Positions 9,500 to 18,892 of a stretch of DNA of 64,000 nucleotides are shown here, piece after piece. Numbering within the stretch: position 1 is the stretch's first letter; the number at the start of each line of letters is the position of its first letter. Position numbers and translations under genes: made by a program. A model generated the notes under the pieces. It did no database searches and had not been told where the DNA came from. It saw nothing but the letters and a program-made list of their open reading frames with translations. The stretch is from an uncultured Lachnospiraceae bacterium (lineage in GTDB: Bacteria; Bacillota; Clostridia; Lachnospirales; Lachnospiraceae), in assembly GCA_947053345.1 (NCBI GenBank), contig CAMRSM010000001.1, positions 165,888-229,887 of the forward strand. Reading direction: 5' to 3'.

Positions 9500-10327
9500 A
9501 TGAAACGACTATTTTACGCAAATTTTGCACGGCTTTTCAACAACTGGGTATTTTGGATAAACAGCGGCATTCTCCTGGTTTATGCCGCCGTTTATATGCT
9601 CAACGGGTGCAGGCAGGAGAGGAGCGGCTTGGTGGGAGTCCATGTTTTGGAGGACTATTATTTCCAATTTGCGATGTTTATCGGTCTGTTTTCGGGGGTA
9701 TTCACGACCCTTTATTTAAGCGTGGAATACAGTGACGGGGTGCTGAAAAACAAGATCATTGCCGGGCATACGCGGGAGGAAATCTATTTATCCAATTTGT
9801 TTTTCACATTTTTTGTTTCCCTTTTTATGGCTTGTATGGGATGCCTGGGAGGGCTTGTGGGAATCCCGACCTTTGGGACTTTTGGGATGGGAGGCTTTCC
9901 TGCACTATGCAATTTACTTATCATGGTAATGTTCCTGTTTGCGTTTTCTGCGGTTTTCACGATGGTTGCCATGCTCTCACCGAATAAGGCGGTGGGTGCA
10001 GTTGTTACAATCCTGGCATTTTTTTTGATGCTTTTTGCCGCGAGTATTATGAGTAACCGTCTTGGCGAGCCGGAGATGGTCAGTGATACCCTTATTACGG
10101 AAAACGGAATCACGTTTTCCGACCCAAAACCAAACCCGCGGTTTGTGGACGGGATGGCAAGGGAGGTTTTGGATTTCGCAGTTGACCTTCTTCCGGCAGG
10201 GCAGGGAATGCGTCTGGCGATGGGGGAGGCAAAGAACCCGGTGCGGATGTTGCTTTTGTCCGTTTTTGTTTCCGGTTTTGTGACATGGGGCGGAATATTT
10301 TTGTTTCGGAGAAAAAATTTGAAGTAA
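9500..10327 (+). CDS. ABC-2 type permease (module 1, paralog 2)
   Basis: Shares EYSDGVLKNKIIAGHTREEIYLSN and the C-terminal FAVDLLPAGQ block with the preceding gene. Confidence 0.8.
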   Translation: MKRLFYANFARLFNNWVFWINSGILLVYAAVYMLNGCRQERSGLVGVHVLEDYYFQFAMFIGLFSGVFTTLYLSVEYSDGVLKNKIIAGHTREEIYLSNLFFTFFVSLFMACMGCLGGLVGIPTFGTFGMGGFPALCNLLIMVMFLFAFSAVFTMVAMLSPNKAVGAVVTILAFFLMLFAASIMSNRLGEPEMVSDTLITENGITFSDPKPNPRFVDGMAREVLDFAVDLLPAGQGMRLAMGEAKNPVRMLLLSVFVSGFVTWGGIFLFRRKNLK

Positions 10328-10359
10328 GCGGTTTTATGGAACGGTAAAAGGAGCCTGCC

Positions 10360-11256
10360 ATGATTGTTTTTCTGTCTTTTCTGTGTATCGCCTCATATGC
10401 CGCGGTGATTGTACTTGGCATAAAATTGTATCTGGTTAGGAAAAGTATGGAGGAAATCCGGGGGGAATTAGAGAGGTATCTTGGCGCGGATACGAATGTG
10501 CTTCTGACCGTCAGCACGCGTGATAAAAAGGTGCGGGCGCTTGCAGCGGAGCTAAACAGGCAGCTGCGTGCGCTCCGGGAGCAGAGATGGAAATATCAAA
10601 GCGGTGACCGTGAATTAAAGGAAGCTGTCACGAATATTTCCCATGACCTGCGCACGCCCCTGACCGCGGTCTGCGGGTATCTGCACCTGCTTGCGCAGGA
10701 GGAATGCACAGCGGGGGCGGCGCGCTATCTGGCACTGATCGAAAACCGCCTGCGGGCGATGACGGGGCTTACGGAGGAATTGTTCCGCTATTCGGTGATC
10801 CTGTCCGGAGAAACGCAGTTAAGCTTTGCGCTTCTTAATGTGGGGAATGTGCTGGAGGAAAGTCTGTCGGCGTTTTACGCGGCATTTACCGGGCGCGGGA
10901 TCGTGCCGGAAATCACAATGCCAAAAGAACCGGTCATACGGAAGCTGGACCGGATGGCACTTTCAAGGGTTTTTGAGAATCTGTTAAATAATGCCCTAAA
11001 ATACAGTGACGGGGATTTAAACGTAGTCTTGAGGGAAAACGGGGAGGTTTGTTTTTCTAACGCGGCAGCGGAACTTGACGAAGTGCTGGTCGGAAGGATT
11101 TTTGACCGCTTTTTTACCGTCTCGGCGGCAAGTAAGGGCGGTGGGCTGGGACTTTCCATCGCAAAGACTTTTGCCCGGCGCATGGGCGGGCAGATCTGGG
11201 CGGAGTACCGGGATGGGAGGCTTTTGGTGACGGTGAAGTTTGAAAGGGAGGATTAG
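10360..11256 (+). CDS. Sensor histidine kinase (module 1)
   Basis: H-box NISHDLRTPLTAVCGYLHLL, N-box FENLLNNALKYS, G-box GGGLGLSIAKTFARRMGG. Confidence 0.9.
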   Translation: MIVFLSFLCIASYAAVIVLGIKLYLVRKSMEEIRGELERYLGADTNVLLTVSTRDKKVRALAAELNRQLRALREQRWKYQSGDRELKEAVTNISHDLRTPLTAVCGYLHLLAQEECTAGAARYLALIENRLRAMTGLTEELFRYSVILSGETQLSFALLNVGNVLEESLSAFYAAFTGRGIVPEITMPKEPVIRKLDRMALSRVFENLLNNALKYSDGDLNVVLRENGEVCFSNAAAELDEVLVGRIFDRFFTVSAASKGGGLGLSIAKTFARRMGGQIWAEYRDGRLLVTVKFERED

Positions 11257-11396
11257 CAGGGAAGGGGCAGAATGATAATGGCAAGTATTCCGGCTGTTTA
11301 TATTGACTTGGCTGGCCTGATTTATTATAATGGTAGCAGGATGGTTCAAAACCGATATGGATGGTATCTGGCAGGCTTTGCGGAGGAGGTATTTGC

Positions 11397-11948
11397 ATGA
11401 AACATAAAAGGATATGGATCACGGTTGTTTTGATTGTGGCTTTCTTTACTGCTTTTGGGTTTTACGCTTCCTATTCTTTTGATCATAGCGGTCTTGACCG
11501 GGCGTTGGTCGGGCTGGTTGCGGAGGACGGGTATCCGGACTGGGATCACTGGAACGGCAGTGAAAAGGTTTCTTTGCTGGATTGTGATATTGTGAGTAAA
11601 AGTGGGCTTTATATTTCGAAAATATATTGGATGGAACGCGCCAATCATTATCAGATCCGTTTTCGGATCGGCTATAGGATACCTTTTATGCATCCTGGAC
11701 TGTTAAGTGATACCTGCTGGATTTTGGAGGATGTGGAAGGAAACAGCTATACCGGAAATATGGTAGTTTACACGGAGCAGGTCGCGGGTTTTCACTGTGT
11801 GAATGTCACCCTGGTGCTGGATGGAGGCTATATGGATTTGTCCGGAAAGGAATTTTATATCACAGCCGTTTGTTCAAAAGAAGGGCGTGCGGGGGAGGAC
11901 ATTGAAAACAGCTATGCTCATTGCAGCGCGAAACTTTTGTTTCCGTGA
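11397..11948 (+). CDS. Hypothetical membrane-anchored/secreted protein
   Basis: ORF with N-terminal hydrophobic segment (MKHKRIWITVVLIVAFFTAFGFYASYSF). Confidence 0.55.
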   Translation: MKHKRIWITVVLIVAFFTAFGFYASYSFDHSGLDRALVGLVAEDGYPDWDHWNGSEKVSLLDCDIVSKSGLYISKIYWMERANHYQIRFRIGYRIPFMHPGLLSDTCWILEDVEGNSYTGNMVVYTEQVAGFHCVNVTLVLDGGYMDLSGKEFYITAVCSKEGRAGEDIENSYAHCSAKLLFP

Positions 11949-12110
11949 GAAGGGTGATTCCGTGCAGGAACAGAATCTTTGAACCGCCCGGTTTTTAGTA
12001 CAAAAGAAAACGAGACTGTAAATTCAGCCATGATAGGGATTATTTTATGCAATGGGAACACTGTTTGGAAAAGGGAAAATGGAGAGGCTTAAGTATGTTG
12101 AGGTAAAATT

Positions 12111-12893
12111 ATGGAAATGAACAACGAAAATATATTAAAAATCGCAATGCAGCAGTCCGCATTGGATGCAAACTGTGCTGCCGGGGATTTTATGCGGGAG
12201 GAAAATGTCATTGTTCCCTCGGTGGCAAATCCCGGTGCAAGAAAATACCTGACGCTTCCGTTTGACTGCAGCCTGATCTCCTATGGGAACAATATTGTTG
12301 CTTCCGCGGATGAAAAGTATCACGGTATCATTTCCGGCTATATCAGCCGTTTTCCGGCCTGGCATTGTTTTGAAACCCCGAACCTGCATGTGCTCGATGA
12401 CGCGGTGAAAGAGGAAGGGCTTAGGGTTTGTTTTATGGCGGAGTATTATCTGCCGGATACAAAGAGCCTGAAAGAGCTTGCCTGCCCTTATGAGTTAAGG
12501 GTCTTGCACCCTTGTGATTTTGAGGAATTATACACCGATAAATGGGAGAACGCGCTGTGCAAAAAACGGAAGGAACTTGATGTTTTGGGGGTCGGGGCAT
12601 ATGACGGAACGAAACTGGTCGGTCTTTCCGGCTGCTCGGCGGATTGTGAAACGATGTGGCAGATCGGGATTGATGTCCTTCCGGAATACCGCAGGAGATA
12701 TATCGCGGCTGCGCTTACAAGCCGTTTGGCGCTTGAAACATTGGAGAGGGGGAAGGTTCCGTTTTACTGCACGGCGTGGTCAAATATCCGCTCGGCGCGC
12801 AATGCGCTAAGGAGCGGGTTCCGTCCGGCCTGGGTGGAGCTGAATGTGCGAAGCAGTGTTTTTGTTGGTGAAATGAACGGAGGGGTGCGGTAG
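12111..12893 (+). CDS. GNAT family N-acetyltransferase
   Basis: C-terminal VGLSGCSADCETMWQIGIDVLPEYRRRYIAAALTSRLALETLERGKVPFYCTAWSN. Confidence 0.75.
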   Translation: MEMNNENILKIAMQQSALDANCAAGDFMREENVIVPSVANPGARKYLTLPFDCSLISYGNNIVASADEKYHGIISGYISRFPAWHCFETPNLHVLDDAVKEEGLRVCFMAEYYLPDTKSLKELACPYELRVLHPCDFEELYTDKWENALCKKRKELDVLGVGAYDGTKLVGLSGCSADCETMWQIGIDVLPEYRRRYIAAALTSRLALETLERGKVPFYCTAWSNIRSARNALRSGFRPAWVELNVRSSVFVGEMNGGVR

Positions 12894-13238
12894 TTGATCG
12901 CATTCGGTTCGCACATTATAATTTGGATATCAATTTTTGCCGGAGGAAATACTTGTGAAAAAAAGAAAAAGATACCATTATCAAAAACACTAGAACGCAA
13001 AAATTCTATGAGGATTACCTTGAAATTATCCATTTAATGATCCAGCAAAAAGATCAAGTTTGATGAACCGGAGGCAAGCAACAGATACCGCTGGTCGTTT
13101 CCGGTTCATCAAGCTAAGAGGTGACAGTCCCCGAAAAAGAGACAGAACCGGGATGTGTGGCGATTGTAATATTTCATATCCGATTTTAAGTTCATACAAA
13201 AGTTGAAACACCTTTAGGAAACCGGTTGGTGCTCCCCT

Positions 13239-13847
13239 TCACGAAAGCGGTTTTTCATGCGCCGCAATAATGCTCCGGATAACTTCAAAAAGATGCGGCT
13301 TTAACTGTGTTAAGTCCACCGGATCCTCGTAGAGGATGGCACTGTAACAGGTCGAGCTGACAAGCTCGATGATCAAAAAGAGCATGATCTCCGGGTCGCG
13401 GATCGGGATTTTTGCCTCGGCAATCATCTGTTCGTAGACTTCCCGGAAATCAATGTCCTCGTCCGCGCCCGTGATCAGGGCGTTTTTGAATATCCCCCAG
13501 CTTAGGTTTTTGTTGATCAGGTTTAATAGTGCCTGGTTCTCGTTGAGCTGGTCAAGGATATGGTCGGCGATAAAAACGATTTTATCCTCCAGCCGGGTAA
13601 GACCTGCTGCCGCAAGTGCCCCGGCGGCTTTTTTAAATACCTGGCTTGACTCATGTGCAATCAGCTTGTTGCGGATATCGTACTTGTCCGTAAAATAAAG
13701 GTAAAAAGTCCCCTTGGCAATCCCGGAAGCTTCCGCAATTTCGGAGATGGAGGTCTTGTTGATGCCCTTGGTCGTAAATAAACGGAACGCAGTGTTTAAC
13801 AGCGTTTCTTTTTTTTGTTGTTTGTTCTGGTCTGTCTTGGTTCCCAT
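13239..13847 (-). CDS. TetR/AcrR family transcriptional regulator
   Basis: N-terminal HTH: LLNTAFRLFTTKGINKTSISEIAEASGIAKGTFYLYFTDKYDIRNKLI. Confidence 0.9.
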   Translation of the reverse strand: MGTKTDQNKQQKKETLLNTAFRLFTTKGINKTSISEIAEASGIAKGTFYLYFTDKYDIRNKLIAHESSQVFKKAAGALAAAGLTRLEDKIVFIADHILDQLNENQALLNLINKNLSWGIFKNALITGADEDIDFREVYEQMIAEAKIPIRDPEIMLFLIIELVSSTCYSAILYEDPVDLTQLKPHLFEVIRSIIAAHEKPLS

Positions 13848-14050
13848 AGGATATGCCTCCTGCCTTTGCGGGATTTGTGATTTGTGGATGCGCGGAAAGA
13901 ATGAGCGGGTCTTAGAACCTGCCGTTTTTTGCTTGCTTTCTAGTATACCATACTCTGTTCTAACTTTGCAAGGTATGTGAGCCCCTTCGGGGCAAAATTC
14001 CCATTCTTTTCAAAAGAAATTCTAACGAATCTAAACAGAATATTAAATAG

Positions 14051-14131
14051 TGACCAATGGTCAATTTTGGTATTGACGAACGGTCATTTTCATGATATGA
14101 TACCGGACAGAAAGAAAATGACCGATGGTCA
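14051..14131. promoter_or_regulatory. Three 13-bp TetR-type operators (TGACCAATGGTCA, TGACGAACGGTCA, TGACCGATGGTCA)
   Basis: Palindromes at 14051-14063, 14074-14086 and 14119-14131 between the divergent tetR and MMPL genes. Confidence 0.85.
14073..14101 (+). promoter_or_regulatory. Sigma-A promoter for the MMPL operon
   Basis: -35 TTGACG (14073-14078), 17-bp spacer, -10 TATGAT (14096-14101). The -35 is embedded in the second TetR palindrome. Confidence 0.8.
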
Positions 14132-14151
14132 TAAGGAAAGGATGAGGAACA

Positions 14152-16269
14152 ATGGTGAGTTTTGGAAAGAAAGTAGTGAAGTACCGGATCCCGATTTTTG
14201 TGGTCAGTATCCTGCTGTTGATACCTTCCGTGCTTGGGTACATCAACACGAAGGTAAACTACGACATACTGTATTATCTGCCGGGCGATATCGACACGAT
14301 GGTGGGGCAGGATATTCTGCTTGAGGATTTCGGAAAGGGTGCCTTCTCCATGTTTATGGTAGAAGGCATGGAGAGCAAGGATGTCTCGGAGCTAAAAAAA
14401 GAGATTGAGCAGGTGGATGGGGTGGATTCGGTTATCTGGTATGACAGCATTCTGGATATCCGTGTGCCGATGGAGCTGTTGCCCAAAAAGCTGCTTGATG
14501 TTTTCCACAACGGCGATACAACGCTGATGGCAATTTTCTTTGAGAATACGACTTCTGCATCAGAGACGATGGAGGCTATCGAGCAGATCCGAAGGATTGG
14601 CAATAAGCAGTGCTTCCTTGCCGGGATGTCCGCCGTCGTGACGGACACAAAGAATTTGTCGGATTCGGAAACACCCATCTATGTGATGATCGCGGTACTG
14701 CTTTCTGTACTCGTGCTCTCGGCCACGATGGATTCCTTCCTCGCGCCGTTCTTGTTTTTGCTCAGCATCGGCATGGCGATCGTGTATAACCTCGGAACAA
14801 ATTATTTCTTTGGCGAAGTTTCCTATATCACGAAAGCGTTAAGTGCAGTGCTCCAGCTCGGTGTCACCATGGATTATTCCATTTTTTTGTGGCACAGCTA
14901 CAAAGAGAACCAGCAGCGCTTCCCGGAAGATAAAAACCGGGCGATGGCGCATGCCATCTCCAATACCTTAACCTCTGTGGTGGGCAGTTCCATCACGACA
15001 GTCGCGGGCTTTATCGCCCTGTGTTTTATGAGTTTTACGCTCGGCAGGGATCTCGGGCTTGTGATGGCGAAGGGAGTTGTCTTCGGGGTGGTCGGATGTA
15101 TCACCATCCTTCCGGCGATGATCCTGATTTTTGACAAGGAGCTCGCAAAAACGATGCACCGCCCGCTGATCCCGGATATCGGAAAATGTGCGGGGTTCAT
15201 CACAAAACATTCGTGGGTGTTCGTGGCACTGTTTCTGGCGGTGCTGTTCCCGGCGCTGTACGGCTATACGCATACCGATGTGTATTACAACCTCGACCGC
15301 ACGTTGCCGAAAGAACTGGCGAGCATCACGGCAAACGAGAAGCTTGAGCAGGATTTCCATATGAATTCCATCCATATGGTACTCGCGGATTCCTCTCTTG
15401 ACGGAGGAACGGCGGCGGATATGCTGGCGGAACTTGGCCGGGTGGACGGCATTTCCTTTGCGCTTGGGTTTGATTCCCTTGCGGGCGGCGCGGTGCCGGG
15501 GGATTTCTTCCCGGAGGAATTAACCGCATTGCTGAAAGGGGAGCGTTATCAGCTTATGTTGGTTGCGTCGGAATATAAAGTCGCCTCCGATGAAGTCAAC
15601 GCGCAGATAAAGCTGCTAAATGACATCGTAAAAAAATACGACGCGAAGGGGATGGTGATCGGGGAGGCACCTTGCACGAAGGATCTGATTGAGATCACGA
15701 ATGTGGATTTCCAGACGGTCAGCGCGGTTTCCATTATCGCAGTGTTCGTGATCATCGCATTTGTATTCCGGTCAATCTTCCTGCCGGTTCTTCTGGTGGC
15801 GGTGATTGAGTTTGCGATATTTATCAACATGGGCATCCCGTGCTTTACAAAGACGGAGCTGCCGTTCATCGCTTCCATAGTGATCGGGACGATACAGCTT
15901 GGCGCGACCGTAGATTACGCGATTTTGATGACAACGCGCTACCGCAAGGAAAGAAGCCGTGGCAGCGAGAAGATGGAAGCAGTGACAACGGCGCTTTCAG
16001 CCTCGATGGGTTCCATTTTGATCAGTGCGTTCTGCTTCTTTGCGGCGACGTTCGGGGTCGGGCTTTACTCGGATATTGATATGATCAGTTCCCTCTGTTC
16101 GCTGATGGCGAGGGGCGCACTGATCAGTATGGTAGTCGTAAACTGTGTGCTTCCGTCGATGTTGCTGTTGTTTGACAAGGTGATTGTCAAGACAAGTTAC
16201 AATTTTCTTGGGGAAAAATCCCCTGCAGGCCGGAAGGGGAAAGAAAGCAGGGAAAACCAATTGGCATAA
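14152..16269 (+). CDS. RND/MMPL family transporter
   Basis: About 705 aa with two repeats; LQLGVTMDYSIFLWHSY and IQLGATVDYAILMTTRYRKE. Confidence 0.88.
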   Translation: MVSFGKKVVKYRIPIFVVSILLLIPSVLGYINTKVNYDILYYLPGDIDTMVGQDILLEDFGKGAFSMFMVEGMESKDVSELKKEIEQVDGVDSVIWYDSILDIRVPMELLPKKLLDVFHNGDTTLMAIFFENTTSASETMEAIEQIRRIGNKQCFLAGMSAVVTDTKNLSDSETPIYVMIAVLLSVLVLSATMDSFLAPFLFLLSIGMAIVYNLGTNYFFGEVSYITKALSAVLQLGVTMDYSIFLWHSYKENQQRFPEDKNRAMAHAISNTLTSVVGSSITTVAGFIALCFMSFTLGRDLGLVMAKGVVFGVVGCITILPAMILIFDKELAKTMHRPLIPDIGKCAGFITKHSWVFVALFLAVLFPALYGYTHTDVYYNLDRTLPKELASITANEKLEQDFHMNSIHMVLADSSLDGGTAADMLAELGRVDGISFALGFDSLAGGAVPGDFFPEELTALLKGERYQLMLVASEYKVASDEVNAQIKLLNDIVKKYDAKGMVIGEAPCTKDLIEITNVDFQTVSAVSIIAVFVIIAFVFRSIFLPVLLVAVIEFAIFINMGIPCFTKTELPFIASIVIGTIQLGATVDYAILMTTRYRKERSRGSEKMEAVTTALSASMGSILISAFCFFAATFGVGLYSDIDMISSLCSLMARGALISMVVVNCVLPSMLLLFDKVIVKTSYNFLGEKSPAGRKGKESRENQLA

Positions 16270-16445
16270 GCCAAAAGGTGAAGGCAAGGCGAAGGGGATG
16301 CCAAAAAACTCCCATTTGTCCCACAAGCCTTAAAACTTAAAAGTCTGGGGCTGTTGTGGAGGTTGTTTTACCGGCACGGCCGCAGGGTGGTGCCAGGGTG
16401 TGAATTTTATATTTAGGCCGCGTGGGCGGCAGAAAAGAGGGAATT

Positions 16446-18632
16446 ATGAGGAAGACATATCAGAAATTGGTAGCAGGCGGGTTGATTGTGGCACTTTCGG
16501 CGGGGGCAACGTTTCTGTATGCAGGAAACCGCGTGGATGCCGGGACAGACGGCGCGGTGACGGTCGGGGTGAGTTCCGAGCCAGAGTTTTCCGTCACAAA
16601 GACAAAGAGTGCGCTTGGGATGACAAAGAAGGAAGTAGTGTATGTATTTACGGGAACGGACGGGAAGGAAAATAAGATCGTGGTCACGGATACGCTGACC
16701 AACCCAGATGCCCTTACTAGCCTTCCCGACATCACAAGCTTAAAGGATATTGTCAATGTCAAGGGGAACGAAGGCTTCGCACAAAACGGGAACAGCCTGA
16801 CTTGGCAGGCGGACGGCAGTGATATCACATACCGCGGTACAGCGCAGGAGGCGGCCCCGGTCGGTGTTAGGGTAACATATTTCCTTGACGGGAAGGAGAT
16901 TTCCGCGCAGGAGCTTTGCGGGAAGTCCGGCAAGGTGACAATCCGTTTTGATTATTACAACAACCGCAAAGAAACTGCTACGGTGGACGGTAAGCAGGAG
17001 GAGATCGTTGTGCCGTTTGCGATGGCGACGGCGGTACTTCTTGATGAGGAGAAATTCACCAATATTGAAGTGACGCGCGGCAGGCTGCTGCATGAGGGCA
17101 ATGTCTGTGCGGCAGTCTTAGTCGGGATGCCGGGGGTAGCACAAAGCCTTGGCCTGCCGGAAGATTACGCGGCAGATTATGCCGAGATTACGGCGGACAT
17201 GGTGGATTTCTCCCTGACCAACACATTTACGGTGGCGACCAACAGCCTGTTTTCGGGGCTTGCACTTGACGGTGAGGGAAATCTGGATTCCCTTGGAAGC
17301 GCCTTTGCAAAGCTTGGCGATGCGACGGATGCGTTGGTGGACGGCACAGTGAAATTAAAGGACGGCGCATCGGAACTTTTTGAAGGTGCACAGGAACTGG
17401 AAGATGGTGCCGGAAAGTTAAAGGACGGTGCAAATACCCTTTCTGCGGGTGCGGCGACACTTTCCGGGAATCTGCTGGTGCTTGCGGCGGGCGCGAAGGA
17501 CCTCAACGGCGGGGCGGGAAGTCTTTCGGCGGGGCTTGACAGCTTTGTGGCAGGGGTTAAGAGTGCGAAGAAGGGTTCCGCGGCGTTAGCGGCAGGCAGC
17601 AAAACATTGGAAGACGGTACAGCACAGTTTGAAGCGGGTTTTGAGGCGGCAGGGGAGGGTGTTTTTTCCCTTGCGGCGGGCAGCAGGGAACTGTCTGGCG
17701 GAGCCTGTCGGGTACAGGACGGTGTTGCCGGCTTAAACAGTGGGGTTGGGCAGCTTTTAGATGGAATTAAAAATCTGGATGCAGGGGTGGATAAGGCGTA
17801 TGCTTCCCTCGACGCAACGATTTCATACAACAGGCAGGTGCTTGAGGGGCTGACCGGATTTGTAAAGGCCTACGGGGCGAACTTGGATGCGGAGACGGTG
17901 GCTTCCTTACAGACGATGATCGGGACATTGCAGCAGACGGTCACGGCACAACAGCAGATCGCGGACAGCATGGCCGGTGAGGGTGCGCTAAAGAGCGGCG
18001 TGAAAGCACTTTTGGACGGCACGGCAAGTTTACGTGCGGGCGGTACCGAACTTGCGGCAGGGACAAAAACACTTGCCGAGGGTGCGAAAGCACTGGATGA
18101 GGGGATCATTGCGTTTTCCGGGAAGCTCCCGCAGTTAGCCGAAGGGTTTACGGTGCTGTCGGATGGCATCCGTAAGCTTGCGGGCGGGGCGGAAGAGCTT
18201 GATGCGGGGCTTGCACAGCTGGAAGCGGCAGGAGGACAATTAACGGCGGGCGCGGGCAGCCTGTGTGATGGCGCAAAGGAGCTTGCAAGCGGCGCAGATG
18301 CCTTGGCAGAGGGCAGCATTGCCTTAAAGGACGGCGCACGGGAGCTGGCGGACGGCACAGGCGATCTCCTTGAAGGCGCAGGGAAATTAAAGGACGGCGC
18401 AAAGGAACTCGCGGACGGTACGGCAACACTTGCGGATGGTATGGCAGAATACAGCAGCGAAGGGATCGGAAAGCTCCTTGACGCGCTTGATGATGCGGAA
18501 CTGACCAGCGTATATGCGAGGCTTGACGCGATGATCGACGCGGCAGGGCAGTATAAGAGCTTTACCGGGGTGAGCGATGAGATGGACGGAAGTGTGACCT
18601 TCCTGATCCGGACGGAGAGTGTGGGAAAATAA
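16446..18632 (+). CDS. YhgE/Pip-like surface protein with tandem 11-residue-type repeats (LKDGAxxLxxGxxxL)
   Basis: Signal-like N-terminus and many copies of LADGTG-LLEGAGKLKDGAKELADGT type repeats. Confidence 0.7.
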   Translation: MRKTYQKLVAGGLIVALSAGATFLYAGNRVDAGTDGAVTVGVSSEPEFSVTKTKSALGMTKKEVVYVFTGTDGKENKIVVTDTLTNPDALTSLPDITSLKDIVNVKGNEGFAQNGNSLTWQADGSDITYRGTAQEAAPVGVRVTYFLDGKEISAQELCGKSGKVTIRFDYYNNRKETATVDGKQEEIVVPFAMATAVLLDEEKFTNIEVTRGRLLHEGNVCAAVLVGMPGVAQSLGLPEDYAADYAEITADMVDFSLTNTFTVATNSLFSGLALDGEGNLDSLGSAFAKLGDATDALVDGTVKLKDGASELFEGAQELEDGAGKLKDGANTLSAGAATLSGNLLVLAAGAKDLNGGAGSLSAGLDSFVAGVKSAKKGSAALAAGSKTLEDGTAQFEAGFEAAGEGVFSLAAGSRELSGGACRVQDGVAGLNSGVGQLLDGIKNLDAGVDKAYASLDATISYNRQVLEGLTGFVKAYGANLDAETVASLQTMIGTLQQTVTAQQQIADSMAGEGALKSGVKALLDGTASLRAGGTELAAGTKTLAEGAKALDEGIIAFSGKLPQLAEGFTVLSDGIRKLAGGAEELDAGLAQLEAAGGQLTAGAGSLCDGAKELASGADALAEGSIALKDGARELADGTGDLLEGAGKLKDGAKELADGTATLADGMAEYSSEGIGKLLDALDDAELTSVYARLDAMIDAAGQYKSFTGVSDEMDGSVTFLIRTESVGK

Positions 18633-18652
18633 AGTTCGTTTTGGTTGGAAGC

Positions 18653-18697
18653 TGCGGCATGGAACCTTGGAAGAGGAAACCCGTGCCGCATTTTTTT
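18653..18697 (+). terminator. Rho-independent terminator
   Basis: tgcggcatgg (18653-18662) / ccgtgccgca (18681-18690) followed by ttttttt. Confidence 0.75.
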
Positions 18698-18892
18698 GAT
18701 GCATCCCCAAAAAATAAAGCAGGGGATTTCCTCCCTTGCTCTGATCCTATGATAGCATATTTTTCATGAAAGTTCAAGACTTGCATTTTTCCTCTCATAT
18801 GATAAGGTATTAAAGACGGAAAATAGCGGGATATAGCAGCAAAAAAATTGATTTCCGGAAAAAAGGATATAATACGGAAAAAGGAGGAAAGT

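Noticed and set aside
17177-18691. Minus-strand Ser/Ala/Pro-rich ORFs opposite the YhgE-like gene
   Set aside because: Repeat-driven antisense shadow ORFs of the LKDGA repeats.
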